64,000 bases of DNA from Lactococcus nasutitermitis. GTDB taxonomy: Bacteria > Bacillota > Bacilli > Lactobacillales > Streptococcaceae. The stretch lies in NCBI RefSeq assembly GCF_018403765.1, contig NZ_BOVQ01000005.1:213179-277178 (forward strand), given 5' to 3'. Shown here piece by piece: positions 37,978-48,655 of this stretch. The translations under genes and the position numbers were made by a program. How positions within the stretch are numbered: position 1 is the stretch's first letter; each line of letters begins with the position of its first letter. The notes under the pieces were generated by a model. That model saw nothing but the letters and a program-made list of their open reading frames with translations. It made no database searches and was not told where the DNA came from.

Positions 37978-38918
37978 TTTCTTAATAAAATTCCAATCAA
38001 TAAGGTCACAGCAAGTCCGCCATTGTACAAAACAAGGTTGCGAATTTGATAAACAAAGGTTTCAGACTTAACCTGTTTTGCTAAGAATTTTCTCATGTTC
38101 ATGATAATTATTGGGGCTTCAAGCAACATCAACAAACACCAAATTGGTAAAATTCCAAGAATGATTGCCAGCAGAACACAGGCTGCAGCAAAGATGTACA
38201 TTGCAATATAAAGTACCAAACTAGCAGGCGTTTTAAGGTAATATGGCAAGGTAAAGCGACCGTTTTTGACATCTTGCTCCAAGTCGCAGATATTATCAGA
38301 AAACATGACGTTGAAATTTTGCGCAAAGCACATCATTCCCACAAGGACAATCGGCAAAAGTGCTTTAAAATCCCAAGTCCAGAGCATTTTCCAATCAATA
38401 AAATGAATAACGAAATAAGCTTTATCAAAGGAATTGATATAGACAGCTAAGCAAAAACCGAACAATCCACCACAAAGTCCAGCCAACACTTCACCCAGCG
38501 GAAAACGACTGAATGCAAAAGGGCCAAAAGTGTAGAAAACCGCGACAATAAAGCAAATTCCGCCAATCGGCAAAATCGCCAGATTTGTCAAGAAAACAAC
38601 GGCAATTCCAACGATAATGTCAATTCCAAGAAAAATGAGGCAAATTGCCAGTGCCAGTTTTGGATTGATATTGCGGTTGGCAATAATATTGCCGCGCTGT
38701 TTGTACTCTGGATCAAGTGCCTTGTAATAGTCCATCAAATTGTTCCAAGCTGAAACAAAAAGATTGATTGAAATGAGACCAATCAAAAATAAAATAGTTG
38801 GTAAAAGATGAAAACTGTGAAAATACCAAATAGAAAATAAAATTCCTGCAACTGGCGAAAAAGCTTCGACAGGCAAGGTTTGGATTCTCACAAAATTAAG
38901 AAAAGTTTTGAAGTTCAT
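37974..38918 (-). CDS. menA: UbiA-type prenyltransferase, likely MenA
   Basis: An integral membrane protein of about 314 residues with eight or nine hydrophobic helices and the two aspartate motifs of the UbiA superfamily: NNLMDYYKALDPEY and DNICDLEQDVKNG. MenA attaches the polyprenyl tail to dihydroxynaphthoate to make demethylmenaquinone. I chose the start at 38918 (MNFKTFLNFVRIQT) over a longer frame because relatives begin there. A quinone step next to the heme operon fits respiration. Substrate assignment rests on family and context. Confidence 0.82.
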   Translation of the reverse strand: MNFKTFLNFVRIQTLPVEAFSPVAGILFSIWYFHSFHLLPTILFLIGLISINLFVSAWNNLMDYYKALDPEYKQRGNIIANRNINPKLALAICLIFLGIDIIVGIAVVFLTNLAILPIGGICFIVAVFYTFGPFAFSRFPLGEVLAGLCGGLFGFCLAVYINSFDKAYFVIHFIDWKMLWTWDFKALLPIVLVGMMCFAQNFNVMFSDNICDLEQDVKNGRFTLPYYLKTPASLVLYIAMYIFAAACVLLAIILGILPIWCLLMLLEAPIIIMNMRKFLAKQVKSETFVYQIRNLVLYNGGLAVTLLIGILLRK

Positions 38919-39055
38919 AAGAAAATTATAACAAAAATAATCACAAATTTCCTTGACAGCAGAAGTGAGATACAAAAATGTAAGGAAATACCGAAAATTA
39001 ACGAAAAAATTCTGACAATTTTGAATGAAAAGAGAAGAATGCTTAAAAAATATGA

Positions 39056-39061
39056 TATAAT
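39056..39061 (+). promoter_or_regulatory. -10 box of the ACT/UPF0210 operon
   Basis: TATAAT at 39056-39061 before the ACT gene; no clear -35 box is present. Confidence 0.45.
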
Positions 39062-39099
39062 AGAAAAAATTATTACTTTGAAATCAAAAGGAGACAAAA

Positions 39100-39366
39100 A
39101 TGCGTGCAGTAGTAACCGTTGTCGGAGCAGATAAGATTGGGATTGTAGCAGGAGTGACAACAACTTTGTCGGAGCTTCAAGCAAATATTATAGAAATTTC
39201 ACAAACTTTGATGAGTGGCGCTTTTACAATGATGATGATTGTTGAAACTTCAGATACAGCGGATTTTGCTAATCTAAAAGATACTTTGCAAAATAAAGGA
39301 AAAGCGCTTGGAGTTACCATTCACGTGCAAAATCAAGCAATTTTTGACGCAATGCACAAGCTTTGA
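39100..39366 (+). CDS. ACT-domain protein (UPF0237)
   Basis: An 88-residue protein consisting of one ACT domain (VTVVGADKIGIVAGVTTTLSEL at the start). It is the partner usually found beside UPF0210 (DUF711) proteins, as here, and resembles the N-terminal half of GcvR. It probably binds an amino acid and regulates its partner; this has not been shown. AAGGAG precedes the ATG. A mosaic repeat separates the pair (39393-39499). Confidence 0.85.
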   Translation: MRAVVTVVGADKIGIVAGVTTTLSELQANIIEISQTLMSGAFTMMMIVETSDTADFANLKDTLQNKGKALGVTIHVQNQAIFDAMHKL

Positions 39367-39392
39367 TAGACTTGTCAGCAACTTTTTATGAT

Positions 39393-39499
39393 AAAAATTT
39401 TTTGACAGAACTGCCGTAGGGGCTAGAGAATTTATTCTCAGCCTTCTCGGACAGGGTGAACTTATAACGACGTTGTAAGTTTGTAGCCCTGTCAAAAAT
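39393..39499. repeat. Mosaic palindromic element A (about 105 bp)
   Basis: A TGACAG palindrome is opened by an insert of about 80 bases. The left arm AAAAATTTTTTGACAG (39393-39408) and right arm CTGTCAAAAA (39489-39498) flank three smaller inverted repeats. These are GGCTAGAGAAT-T-TATTCTCAGCC (39421-39443), ACTTATAACG-A-CGTTGTAAGT (39460-39480), and GGGCTA/TAGCCC (39419-39424 with 39484-39489). GACAGGG (39450-39456) also pairs with CCCTGTC. Parts recur in the elements at 40861, 62205 and 62921. Confidence 0.8.
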
Positions 39500-39524
39500 A
39501 AATTTTCAAGTGAAGAAAGAAAAA

Positions 39525-40862
39525 ATGGACATTCAAAATATAAAAGAAACAATCACGATGATTGAGGAGCAAAATTTCGATATTCGGACAATCACAATGG
39601 GCATTTCGCTCCTTGATTGTATTGACCCAGATATTGACAAAGCAGCTGAAAAAATTTACCAAAAAATCGTCACAAAAGCGGGCAGACTTGTTGAAGTCGG
39701 CAACGAAATTTCTGATGAACTCGGCATTCCGATTGTCAATAAACGCGTTTCTGTCACACCGATTGCGATTATTGGCGCAGCGACAGACGCGACGGATTAC
39801 ACACCGCTCGCGCTTGCGATGGACAAAGCTGCCAAGGAGATTGGTATTGACTTTATTGGTGGCTTTTCAGCGCTCGTGCAAAAAGGTTATCAAAAAGGCG
39901 ACAAAATTCTCCTTGATTCCCTTACAAATGCGCTCTCTGTGACCGACCGTGTCTGTGCTTCTGTCAATGTCGGCTCAACCAAAGCTGGGATTAACATGAC
40001 CGCCGTTCGCGACATGGGCGAGATTATCAAGGAAATGTCCACAAAAGGCAAATGGATGTGTGCCAAACTTGTCGTTTTTGCGAATGCTGTCGAGGACAAT
40101 CCGTTTATGGCGGGCGCTTTTCACGGTGTTGGCGAAGCTGATACGATTATCAATGTCGGAGTTTCTGGCCCAGGTGTTGTCAAGCGTGCGCTCGAAAAAG
40201 TCCGTGGTGAAAGTTTCGATATTCTCGCAGAAACGATTAAAAAAACAGCTTTCAAAATCACACGAATTGGTCAACTCGTTGGTAAACTCGCCAGCGAACG
40301 CCTCAATGTTGAATTTGGCATTGTTGACCTTTCGCTCGCACCAACACCAGCGATTGGCGATTCTGTCGCGCGCGTCCTTGAAGAAATGGGACTGGAAACA
40401 GTGGGGACACATGGCACAACAGCGGCACTTGCCATGCTCAACGATGCTGTCAAAAAAGGCGGTGTCATGGCAGCAGAGCGTGTTGGCGGACTTTCTGGGG
40501 CCTTTATTCCCGTATCTGAGGACGAAGGAATGATTGCCGCGGTCAATAGCGGAGCGCTCAGTTTTGATAAACTCGAAGCGATGACTTGTGTCTGTTCCGT
40601 TGGTCTTGACATGATTGCCATTCCCGAAGCCACACCGGCAACAACGATTGCAGCAATGATTGCCGACGAAGCAGCGATTGGTATGATTAACCAGAAAACA
40701 ACCGCTGTTCGTGTCATTCCACTTGGAAAAGAGGGCGACCAAGTCGAATTTGGTGGACTGTTTGGTACTGCTCCAGTGATGCGAGTCAATCAAGCCAGTT
40801 CAGCCGATTTTATCGCTCGTGGTGGACAAATTCCAGCTCCCATTCACTCATTTAAGAACTAA
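39525..40862 (+). CDS. UPF0210 (DUF711) family protein
   Basis: A 445-residue protein of a widely conserved family of unknown function that adopts a pyruvate-formate-lyase/reductase-like barrel in solved members. Conserved stretches here include [49 protein letters not shown] and [15 protein letters not shown]. No glycyl-radical motif is visible. ATG 39525 is preferred over GTG 39510 by spacing from GAAGAAAG. It is paired with the ACT protein, presumably its regulator. Codon use is richer in GC than in neighbours, suggesting high expression. Confidence 0.85.
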   Translation: MDIQNIKETITMIEEQNFDIRTITMGISLLDCIDPDIDKAAEKIYQKIVTKAGRLVEVGNEISDELGIPIVNKRVSVTPIAIIGAATDATDYTPLALAMDKAAKEIGIDFIGGFSALVQKGYQKGDKILLDSLTNALSVTDRVCASVNVGSTKAGINMTAVRDMGEIIKEMSTKGKWMCAKLVVFANAVEDNPFMAGAFHGVGEADTIINVGVSGPGVVKRALEKVRGESFDILAETIKKTAFKITRIGQLVGKLASERLNVEFGIVDLSLAPTPAIGDSVARVLEEMGLETVGTHGTTAALAMLNDAVKKGGVMAAERVGGLSGAFIPVSEDEGMIAAVNSGALSFDKLEAMTCVCSVGLDMIAIPEATPATTIAAMIADEAAIGMINQKTTAVRVIPLGKEGDQVEFGGLFGTAPVMRVNQASSADFIARGGQIPAPIHSFKN

Positions 40863-40924
40863 AAATTTTTTGACAGAGATACAAACTTACAACAGTCTCT
40901 ATGACAGTTCTGTCAAAAAAATTT
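40861..40924. repeat. Mosaic palindromic element B
   Basis: AAAAATTTTTTGACAG (40861-40876) is followed by an insert and then by a complete GACAG-TT-CTGTC palindrome (40903-40914) with a long A-run. The insert contains AGAGA/TCTCT arms and ACAAACTTACAAC (40881-40893), the exact reverse complement of 39472-39484 in element A. Confidence 0.8.
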
Positions 40925-41008
40925 ATAACAGGAAAAACAGGATTTTTCAAAATAAAATTCTGTTTTTTGTTACATTCAAATAAGACAGCTGAAAAATAGA
41001 CTTTATGA

Positions 41009-41014
41009 TATAAT
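41009..41014 (+). promoter_or_regulatory. -10 box before the phosphatase gene
   Basis: TATAAT at 41009-41014, about 40 bases before the chosen start; the -35 is weak. Confidence 0.45.
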
Positions 41015-41052
41015 TTATATAAAGAAAATCACTGAAAGTGAAGAAAAAATTC

Positions 41053-41745
41053 ATGATAAATATTTATCTCGTCCGTCACGGAAAAACAATGTTCAATACA
41101 ATCGGTCGCGCTCAAGGCTGGTCTGACACACCATTAACCGCAGATGGAGAACTTGGTGTTACCGAGCTTGGCATAGGCTTTAAAGAAAAGAAAATCAAGT
41201 TTGATAGAGCATATTCATCAGACTCAGGACGCACCATCCAAACAATGGGATTTGTCCTCAAATACTCTGACAATGAAAATATTCCCTATAAATTTGACAA
41301 ACGTATCCGCGAATGGTGTTTTGGCAGTTTTGACGGCGGCTATGATGGCGAACTGTTTGATGGTGTTCTTCCACGTATTTTTGCAGAAAAAGGCAAAAGT
41401 GGTAAAATAAGAAGTTACGAAGAAATCGCAGAAGCTATCTACGAAGTAGATACAGCGGGCTGGGCAGAAACCTGGGAAGAACTTTCAGGACGTATTATGA
41501 CAGGTTTTCATGATATTGCTGCAGAATCTGAAAAAGTAGCTGCAAAAAATATCGTTATCGTTAGTCACGGAATGACGATTGGTACCTTCATCAAGCTTTT
41601 GCGTCCAGACCTTCCTAGAGCATACGGATTAGACAATGGTTCAGTTACTCATTTAACCTACGAAAACGGTAATTTCACAGTAGGAGAAGTTGGTGACATG
41701 AGCTATCGAAAATTAGGACAAAATTATTTAAAGCATGAAAAGTAA
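41053..41745 (+). CDS. Histidine phosphatase family protein
   Basis: A protein of about 230 residues with the catalytic LVRHGKT motif at the N-terminus, a RIREWCFGSFDG stretch with the acid/base residue, and VIVSHGMTIGTFIKLL carrying the second histidine. The family includes phosphoglycerate mutases and varied phosphatases. The unusual WCFGSFDGGYDGELFDG segment does not point to a known substrate. I chose ATG 41053, so the RHG motif falls at residues 8-10. It overlaps the next gene by 11 bases. Confidence 0.85.
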   Translation: MINIYLVRHGKTMFNTIGRAQGWSDTPLTADGELGVTELGIGFKEKKIKFDRAYSSDSGRTIQTMGFVLKYSDNENIPYKFDKRIREWCFGSFDGGYDGELFDGVLPRIFAEKGKSGKIRSYEEIAEAIYEVDTAGWAETWEELSGRIMTGFHDIAAESEKVAAKNIVIVSHGMTIGTFIKLLRPDLPRAYGLDNGSVTHLTYENGNFTVGEVGDMSYRKLGQNYLKHEK

Positions 41746-42532
41746 AAGAAAAACAATTTATATCATATTAAGTTTAATAGGAATCGCTCTCGTCATAGGA
41801 GTAACCCTTATTTTACCAAGTAATACCTTTCACAAACCAGAAAAAACTAAAGCATCAACATCTCAGCTAGAAAAAAATATAGCAAGCAGCATCAAAAGTT
41901 CTGAAAGTTCCACAAGCAGTAGTAGCACAGGAACAGCTCTCCCTATTGCTCATCGCACCGATTGGGATTTAGTATTAGTCAATCGCCAACATCCAAAAGC
42001 AGAAATGAACCCACAGCTCACAACGGTTGACGGAAAACAAGTAGATGTTCGGATTGCAACAGCAGTAAAAAATTTCTTAACCGCCGCCCAGCAAATTTCA
42101 CCAGAGGAACATCTCATTTCAGGCTATCGTTCAGTTGCTTACCAAACTCAACTCTACAACCAGTATATCGCAGATGAAATGGCAGGAGACGGAACCGTCA
42201 ACACAAACGGAACAGCAATTTCCAAAGCACAAGCCATTCAAAATGTCCAAACTTACTCTCAACCGCCAGAATGTTCCGAACACGAAACAGGACTTGCGAT
42301 TGATATGAGTAACGTCAATAGTTTAAATGCAAGTCCGCTTGCTATTTCTTCAAAAGTAGCAGCACTTGCTCCCAAATATGGATTTGTCCAGCGTTTTACA
42401 AGTTGGGGCGAAAACAGTACAGGAGTACATCCTGAAGATTGGCATTTTCGCTATGTCGGTGTCCAAAATGCGGAATACATGACAAGCCATCATCTCACCT
42501 TGGAAGAATACTTACAGCTTTTACCAGAATAA
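41735..42532 (+). CDS. VanY-type D-alanyl-D-alanine carboxypeptidase (M15B)
   Basis: A 265-residue membrane-anchored enzyme. An N-terminal hydrophobic helix (residues 8-28) is followed by a Ser/Thr-rich linker and an extracellular zinc peptidase domain. Zinc-site motifs are SEHETGLAIDMS (His and Asp) and EDWHFRYVG (His), with SGYRSVAYQTQLYNQY for substrate. It trims the terminal D-Ala of peptidoglycan stem peptides. It overlaps the phosphatase gene, so the two are co-translated. Ordinary cell-wall role; no vancomycin cluster is nearby. Confidence 0.88.
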   Translation: MKSKRKTIYIILSLIGIALVIGVTLILPSNTFHKPEKTKASTSQLEKNIASSIKSSESSTSSSSTGTALPIAHRTDWDLVLVNRQHPKAEMNPQLTTVDGKQVDVRIATAVKNFLTAAQQISPEEHLISGYRSVAYQTQLYNQYIADEMAGDGTVNTNGTAISKAQAIQNVQTYSQPPECSEHETGLAIDMSNVNSLNASPLAISSKVAALAPKYGFVQRFTSWGENSTGVHPEDWHFRYVGVQNAEYMTSHHLTLEEYLQLLPE

Positions 42533-42534
42533 AT

Positions 42535-42586
42535 AAAATCAGATTTCTTAGAAAATAAAAAAATATTAAGAAATCTGATTTTATTT
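42535..42586 (+). terminator. Terminator after the carboxypeptidase gene
   Basis: A perfect 16-base stem, AAAATCAGATTTCTTA (42535-42550) with its complement at 42567-42582, followed by T-rich sequence. Confidence 0.92.
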
Positions 42587-42609
42587 CCCCATTTTTTATG
42601 GTTTTTTCG

Positions 42610-42615
42610 TATAAT
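42610..42615 (+). promoter_or_regulatory. -10 box before the small membrane protein gene
   Basis: TATAAT at 42610-42615, about 40 bases before the start; no consensus -35. Confidence 0.5.
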
Positions 42616-42655
42616 AGTAAGGATATGAAAATTTCACAAGGGGAAACAAAATAAA

Positions 42656-43069
42656 ATGAAAAGAACCTATCTATTTTTATTAGTAAATATTGGATTATGG
42701 CTATATACTATCAATGGATTGATAAAAGCATTAACAACACCAGTCAATAGTTTAGACACAAAAGTAAAGAGTGCCTTCACAGGAACAAATAACTTTCTCA
42801 CAAGCGAATGGAAAGAGGTAAGTCACTTCATTTTCGATTGGGAAACGATTATCTTTATTCTTCTTGCGATTGTCCTAGTCGTTTTGATGGTTGTCTTTTG
42901 GCGAATCACATTTATAGCATTAGTCGTACTTACATTTCTTGTTGTCGTTTGGTTGACTTATTATGCAGTCAATGGACGAATTTTATTAGAAAATTATTAT
43001 CCAGTTGTTGTTTTAATTATCACAGCAGGAAATATTTATCTTGCAGCCAAAGTATCGAAACTACTATAA
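42656..43069 (+). CDS. Small membrane protein of unknown function
   Basis: A 137-residue protein. I see about four hydrophobic helices: residues 4-22, 60-80, 82-100 and 112-130. A soluble loop between the first two includes NSLDTKVKSAFTGTNNFLTSEW. I recognise no family. CAAGGGGAAAC is its ribosome site. The next gene starts 13 bases later, so the two probably form one unit just ahead of the heat-shock operon. Confidence 0.65.
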   Translation: MKRTYLFLLVNIGLWLYTINGLIKALTTPVNSLDTKVKSAFTGTNNFLTSEWKEVSHFIFDWETIIFILLAIVLVVLMVVFWRITFIALVVLTFLVVVWLTYYAVNGRILLENYYPVVVLIITAGNIYLAAKVSKLL

Positions 43070-43082
43070 AGGAATATAAAAG

Positions 43083-43574
43083 ATGAGATTACCTAAGAAT
43101 ATGACTGCTTTTTCCAAAAAATATAAGCTAGGACATCATTTACTCCCATTATTGGGAACATGGTTAGATATTAAACATTTTGGACTGATTAGAGAAGCAT
43201 TACTTGATGATGAGGAAGTAGCGATTGCTTTTGAAGGCAGATTTCAGCCAGCAAATTCCATTCAAGCACAAGCAGGAAAAGAAAATAAAGATAAAGTAAA
43301 ATGGCGAACTACAAAAGGTTATTATGCTTTTGCAGTAACCAATCGTCAACGTCTCATTTATGCTCACTGGCGACCTTTTCATCACACCGTTGAAAGTATC
43401 CGTTTTGACCGTATGACAGATGTAAAAATAGCCACAGGAGTTTTTATGGGACGAACACGAGTTGGAACGCTGGAAGATGATTTTTATATTTATTTCTTCT
43501 CAGGAACGATTAAACGTATCGGAAAAATTTTACAAACAGCAGCGATTGAAAAACGCGTGGTTGACATGATTTGA
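43083..43574 (+). CDS. Unknown protein, possibly with a PH-like domain
   Basis: A 163-residue soluble protein without signal peptide. The central part (DEEVAIAFEGRF...GYYAFAVTNRQRLIYAHW...VESIRFDRMTDVKI) has the strand pattern of bacterial PH-like (YokE-type) domains. The assignment is tentative. It follows the small membrane protein by 13 bases, AGGAATAT serving as ribosome site. Its transcript probably ends at the hairpin formed by the first CIRCE element. Confidence 0.6.
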   Translation: MRLPKNMTAFSKKYKLGHHLLPLLGTWLDIKHFGLIREALLDDEEVAIAFEGRFQPANSIQAQAGKENKDKVKWRTTKGYYAFAVTNRQRLIYAHWRPFHHTVESIRFDRMTDVKIATGVFMGRTRVGTLEDDFYIYFFSGTIKRIGKILQTAAIEKRVVDMI

Positions 43575-43582
43575 ATTAAAAA

Positions 43583-43609
43583 TTAGCACTCGTATAAAAA
43601 GAGTGCTAA
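43583..43609. promoter_or_regulatory. CIRCE operator 1 (perfect)
   Basis: TTAGCACTC-N9-GAGTGCTAA, the exact HrcA-binding inverted repeat. It lies 18 bases upstream of the hrcA -35 box. Followed by a T-run, it may also end the preceding transcript. Confidence 0.95.
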
Positions 43610-43626
43610 TTTTTTGTAGTTTTTTC

Positions 43627-43655
43627 TTGACAGCTCTAAATAAAAGAGATATAAT
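43627..43655 (+). promoter_or_regulatory. Heat-shock promoter of hrcA-grpE-dnaK
   Basis: Consensus TTGACA (43627-43632) and TATAAT (43650-43655) with a 17-base spacer, bracketed by two CIRCE elements. Confidence 0.95.
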
Positions 43656-43659
43656 AATT

Positions 43660-43686
43660 TTAGCACTTAGGAAGTACGAGTGCTAA
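43660..43686. promoter_or_regulatory. CIRCE operator 2 (one mismatch)
   Basis: TTAGCACTT-N9-GAGTGCTAA begins four bases after the -10 box and ends 23 bases before the hrcA start. HrcA binding here would block transcript initiation. Confidence 0.95.
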
Positions 43687-43709
43687 TAAAAAAAGAAAGT
43701 GAGCAAAAA

Positions 43710-44750
43710 ATGATTACAGAACGTCAACGACAGATTTTGAATCTGATTGTTTCACTTTATTCCAGAGACCATACACCGATTGGTTCAAAAGCACTTCTTG
43801 ACTCAATACACGCATCAAGTGCCACTATCCGAAACGATATGAAAGTTTTGGAAGAACTCGGCTTTATTCAAAAAGAACATACATCAAGTGGACGTATTCC
43901 AAGTATTTTGGGTTATAAGTATTTTGTTGATAATGTTCTCACTCTTGAAGAATTTAGTCAAAATGACCTTTTTCAAATCATGAAAGCTTTTGATGGAGAG
44001 TTTTATCGCTTATCAGATTTATTTGAAACTGCGAGTAGAACATTATCGAGCTTAACAGGTTTGACGAGTTTTGTTTTAAATATTCCTCAAAGAGAACAGC
44101 AACTGATTTCATTTGAACTTGTGATGTTGGATAGTCATTCCGTTCTTGCCGTGGTGACACTTGCTACTGGAGAAGTCAGGACCAATCAATTCATCATGCC
44201 AAAAAGCATGACTGAAGCAGATTTACAAGTATTCTCCGATGTAGTCAAAGAACGTCTAGTAGGTAAAAAAGTAATTGATATTCATTACTCCTTACGTACA
44301 GAAATTCCTCAAGTTGTACAGCAATATTTTAAAGTCGTGAATGATGTACTACAACTTTTTGATACAGTTTTCTCAGATTTATTTAATGATAAACTTATCA
44401 GTAGTGGGCGTCAAAATATTTTTGATTATACGACAGAAAATCTCTCTGAACTTTATAAAATGCTCAGCGATGACACACGTATGGTACATGAGATTAGACA
44501 AGCCACAGATAATGACGAGATGCGCTCTGTTGAGTTCAAGAAAAAAGATTTTCTTGAAAATCTAACCATTATCAGTCAAAAGTTCATTATTCCTTATCGT
44601 GGTTTAGGTACTTTAACGGTTATTGGACCAGTTGAGATGGATTATCAACGGATATTATCAATTCTCGATTTAGTAGCAAAGGTTTTAACAATGAAACTCA
44701 GTGATTATTATCGTTATCTTGACGGCAATCACTACGAAATTAGGAAATGA
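43710..44750 (+). CDS. hrcA: Heat-inducible transcription repressor HrcA
   Basis: A 346-residue repressor that binds CIRCE and is kept active by the GroE chaperonin. The N-terminal winged helix reads [17 protein letters not shown]...[18 protein letters not shown], and [16 protein letters not shown] follows. I chose ATG 43710 (MITERQ) rather than the upstream in-frame GTG, which lies inside CIRCE 2. It overlaps the grpE reading region closely. Confidence 0.95.
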   Translation: MITERQRQILNLIVSLYSRDHTPIGSKALLDSIHASSATIRNDMKVLEELGFIQKEHTSSGRIPSILGYKYFVDNVLTLEEFSQNDLFQIMKAFDGEFYRLSDLFETASRTLSSLTGLTSFVLNIPQREQQLISFELVMLDSHSVLAVVTLATGEVRTNQFIMPKSMTEADLQVFSDVVKERLVGKKVIDIHYSLRTEIPQVVQQYFKVVNDVLQLFDTVFSDLFNDKLISSGRQNIFDYTTENLSELYKMLSDDTRMVHEIRQATDNDEMRSVEFKKKDFLENLTIISQKFIIPYRGLGTLTVIGPVEMDYQRILSILDLVAKVLTMKLSDYYRYLDGNHYEIRK

Positions 44751-44788
44751 TAAGAAAAATGAAATTTTTCAATAAAAAAGGGGGTCAC

Positions 44789-45322
44789 ATGACCGAAGAA
44801 AACAAAGAAGAATTAAAAAAAGACCAAGAAGTTCAAGAAGAACTTACAGAAGAAGCGCTTGAAGATATTGTAGAAGATGAAATCAGTGACCTTGAAGAAG
44901 CTCAAAAAGCTGCTGATGAATGGGAAAATAAATTTCTACGTGTTTCAGCTGAAATGCAAAATATTCAACGTAGAAGCAACGAAGAACGTCTTTCTCTTAT
45001 CAAATATCGCTCACAAGATTTGGCAAAAAAAATCTTGCCAAGTTTGGATAATATTGAGCGCGCTCTTGCTGTTGAAGGTTTGACAGATGATGTTAAACGC
45101 GGACTTGAAATGGTACAAGAGAGCTTAGTAAATGCCCTCAAAGAAGAAGGAATCAGTGAGATTTCAACGGCAGATGAATTTGACCCGAACTTTCATATGG
45201 CAGTTCAAACTGTTCCAACAGACGACGAACATCTGGCAAATAGCATTGTTCAAGTTTTTCAAAAAGGTTATCAACTCCATGAGCGTGTATTAAGACCAGC
45301 AATGGTAGTTGTTGCTCAATAA
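44789..45322 (+). CDS. grpE: GrpE, nucleotide exchange factor of DnaK
   Basis: A 177-residue cochaperone with an acidic N-terminus, a long coiled-coil (residues 35-100) and a C-terminal beta domain ([32 protein letters not shown]...). It releases ADP from DnaK. I chose ATG 44789 because AAGGGGGT precedes it and the product begins MTEENKEE; a longer frame opens at 44747. Confidence 0.95.
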   Translation: MTEENKEELKKDQEVQEELTEEALEDIVEDEISDLEEAQKAADEWENKFLRVSAEMQNIQRRSNEERLSLIKYRSQDLAKKILPSLDNIERALAVEGLTDDVKRGLEMVQESLVNALKEEGISEISTADEFDPNFHMAVQTVPTDDEHLANSIVQVFQKGYQLHERVLRPAMVVVAQ

Positions 45323-45357
45323 AATAAAACATTGTCCGCAACGACAAAAAACTATGA

Positions 45358-47235
<1,878 letters not shown>

Positions 47236-47244
47236 GTTTAGAAT

Positions 47245-47277
47245 AAAAAAGCTTTTATATTTGTAAAAGCTTTTTTT
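47245..47277 (+). terminator. Terminator of the heat-shock operon
   Basis: AAAAAAGCTTTTA (47245-47257) pairs perfectly with TAAAAGCTTTTTT (47264-47276). Confidence 0.92.
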
Positions 47278-47387
47278 GTGTAATGAATGGCTGCAATTTA
47301 ACAAAATTGAATTTGAAGTAAGAAAATATATAAAAACTTTTAATAAAAATACCGCAATAAAAAGACCAGCTTATTATTATTTTTTGT

Positions 47388-47393
47388 TATAAT
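47388..47393 (+). promoter_or_regulatory. -10 box of a likely leaderless mRNA
   Basis: TATAAT at 47388-47393 ends seven bases before ATG 47401, so the transcript start should be at or beside the ATG. No ribosome site is seen. Confidence 0.65.
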
Positions 47394-47400
47394 AATTCTT

Positions 47401-48546
47401 ATGATAGAAAAAACATTTGAAAAAGAACTCACTGAAATTCGACATTATTTACATCAACATCCAGAATTGTCTGAGCAAGAAGTGGAAACAACAAAATTTT
47501 TGCTAGAAAAATTAAAAAGTTGGGGAGTTGAAATTTTAGACAGTAATTTAAAAACAGGGATTGTTGCTAAAATTGGACAAGGAAAGCCTGTCATTGCTTT
47601 GCGTGCTGATATTGATGCTTTGCCAGTAAAAGAAGAGACGGGATTGGATTTTGCTTCAAAAAATATTGGAGTGATGCACGCTTGTGGGCATGATTTGCAT
47701 ATGACGAGTTTACTTGGTGCTGCAAAGATTTTAAAAGAGCGTGAAAATGAACTTCGGGGAACAATCAAACTTATCTTTCAACCATCAGAGGAGCATGGAA
47801 CAGGGGCAAAAATGGTGCTTGAAAGTGGAACGGTAGATGATGTCCAAGCTTTTTTGGGTTATCATAATATTCCAACCTTAGGGACAAGTGTGATTGGTTT
47901 ACGTGAAAAGGGTGTGATGGCAGCCGTTGAGCAGTTTTATGTTAGAATAACGGGCGTTGGAAGTCATGCAGCCTATCCGCATGAGGGAATCGACTCCATT
48001 CTTGCTTTGTCGGGAATTGTTCAAAATTTACAATCCATTGTATCGCGTAATGTGCCACCTTTAGAGGCAGCAGTTGTTTCTGTGACTCATATTGAAGCTG
48101 GAAATACTTGGAATGTGTTGCCAAATTCAGCAATTTTTGAGGGAACAATCCGAACTTTTGATGATGAAGTACGTAAAATGACAAAAGAACGATTTATCGA
48201 AATCGTTGAAGCGAGTGCAAAAGTTTATGGAGTGAAAATTGAGATTGAATGGATTATGGGTTCAGATTTGACTTATAATGACCCTGAATTGACAGAAGTT
48301 CTATCTGCTATGGTTCAAAAAAACTTTGATAAAGTAACTTTGCCTGAGCCTTCTAGTGCTGGTGAAGATTTTGCAAGTTATCGTAAGCAGGCTCCGTCAG
48401 TTTTTGCTTTTATAGGTTCTAATGATGCGGGAACGGCAGGACTTCATGCACCAGATATGATTATCCAAGATGAAGCATTGCCTGTAGCTATTGATTATTA
48501 TGTGAAAAGTAGTTTTGAGATGTTGAAATATTTATCCGAGAAATAG
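47401..48546 (+). CDS. M20-family amidohydrolase (copy 2)
   Basis: A 381-residue metallo-amidohydrolase, paralogous to 7679-8824 along the full length (for example ADIDALP, HACGHDLH, VTHxEAGNTWNVLP and SAGEDFA are shared). Metal-site residues are in HACGHDLHMTS, the PSEEHGTGA stretch and a late LHAPDM histidine. The substrate is an N-acyl or amide compound, not determined. It is a lone gene between the heat-shock and fructose operons, with no transporter beside it. Its mRNA looks leaderless. Confidence 0.88.
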   Translation: MIEKTFEKELTEIRHYLHQHPELSEQEVETTKFLLEKLKSWGVEILDSNLKTGIVAKIGQGKPVIALRADIDALPVKEETGLDFASKNIGVMHACGHDLHMTSLLGAAKILKERENELRGTIKLIFQPSEEHGTGAKMVLESGTVDDVQAFLGYHNIPTLGTSVIGLREKGVMAAVEQFYVRITGVGSHAAYPHEGIDSILALSGIVQNLQSIVSRNVPPLEAAVVSVTHIEAGNTWNVLPNSAIFEGTIRTFDDEVRKMTKERFIEIVEASAKVYGVKIEIEWIMGSDLTYNDPELTEVLSAMVQKNFDKVTLPEPSSAGEDFASYRKQAPSVFAFIGSNDAGTAGLHAPDMIIQDEALPVAIDYYVKSSFEMLKYLSEK

Positions 48547-48595
48547 GATTTTTTAAATTCTATTTTTTTTTTTAGTATTTTTTGATAGTTTTTGG

Positions 48596-48643
48596 TTGAC
48601 TTTGAACGAAAATGATGTATAATGTAAAATGAAAGCAATTACA
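48596..48643 (+). promoter_or_regulatory. Fructose operon promoter with cre-like site
   Basis: TTGACT (48596-48601) and TATAAT (48618-48623) are 16 bases apart. ATGAAAGCAATTACA at 48629-48643 matches the cre consensus WTGNAANCGNWNNCW except for A in place of the central G. It sits at the predicted transcript start, in keeping with catabolite repression. Confidence 0.65.
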
Positions 48644-48655
48644 AGGAGAGGTGAT

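Noticed and set aside
39975..40793. Long antisense reading frame (272 codons) opposite the UPF0210 gene
   Set aside because: It mirrors a codon-biased gene with clear family motifs, has no ribosome site and gives a low-complexity Cys/His-rich product.
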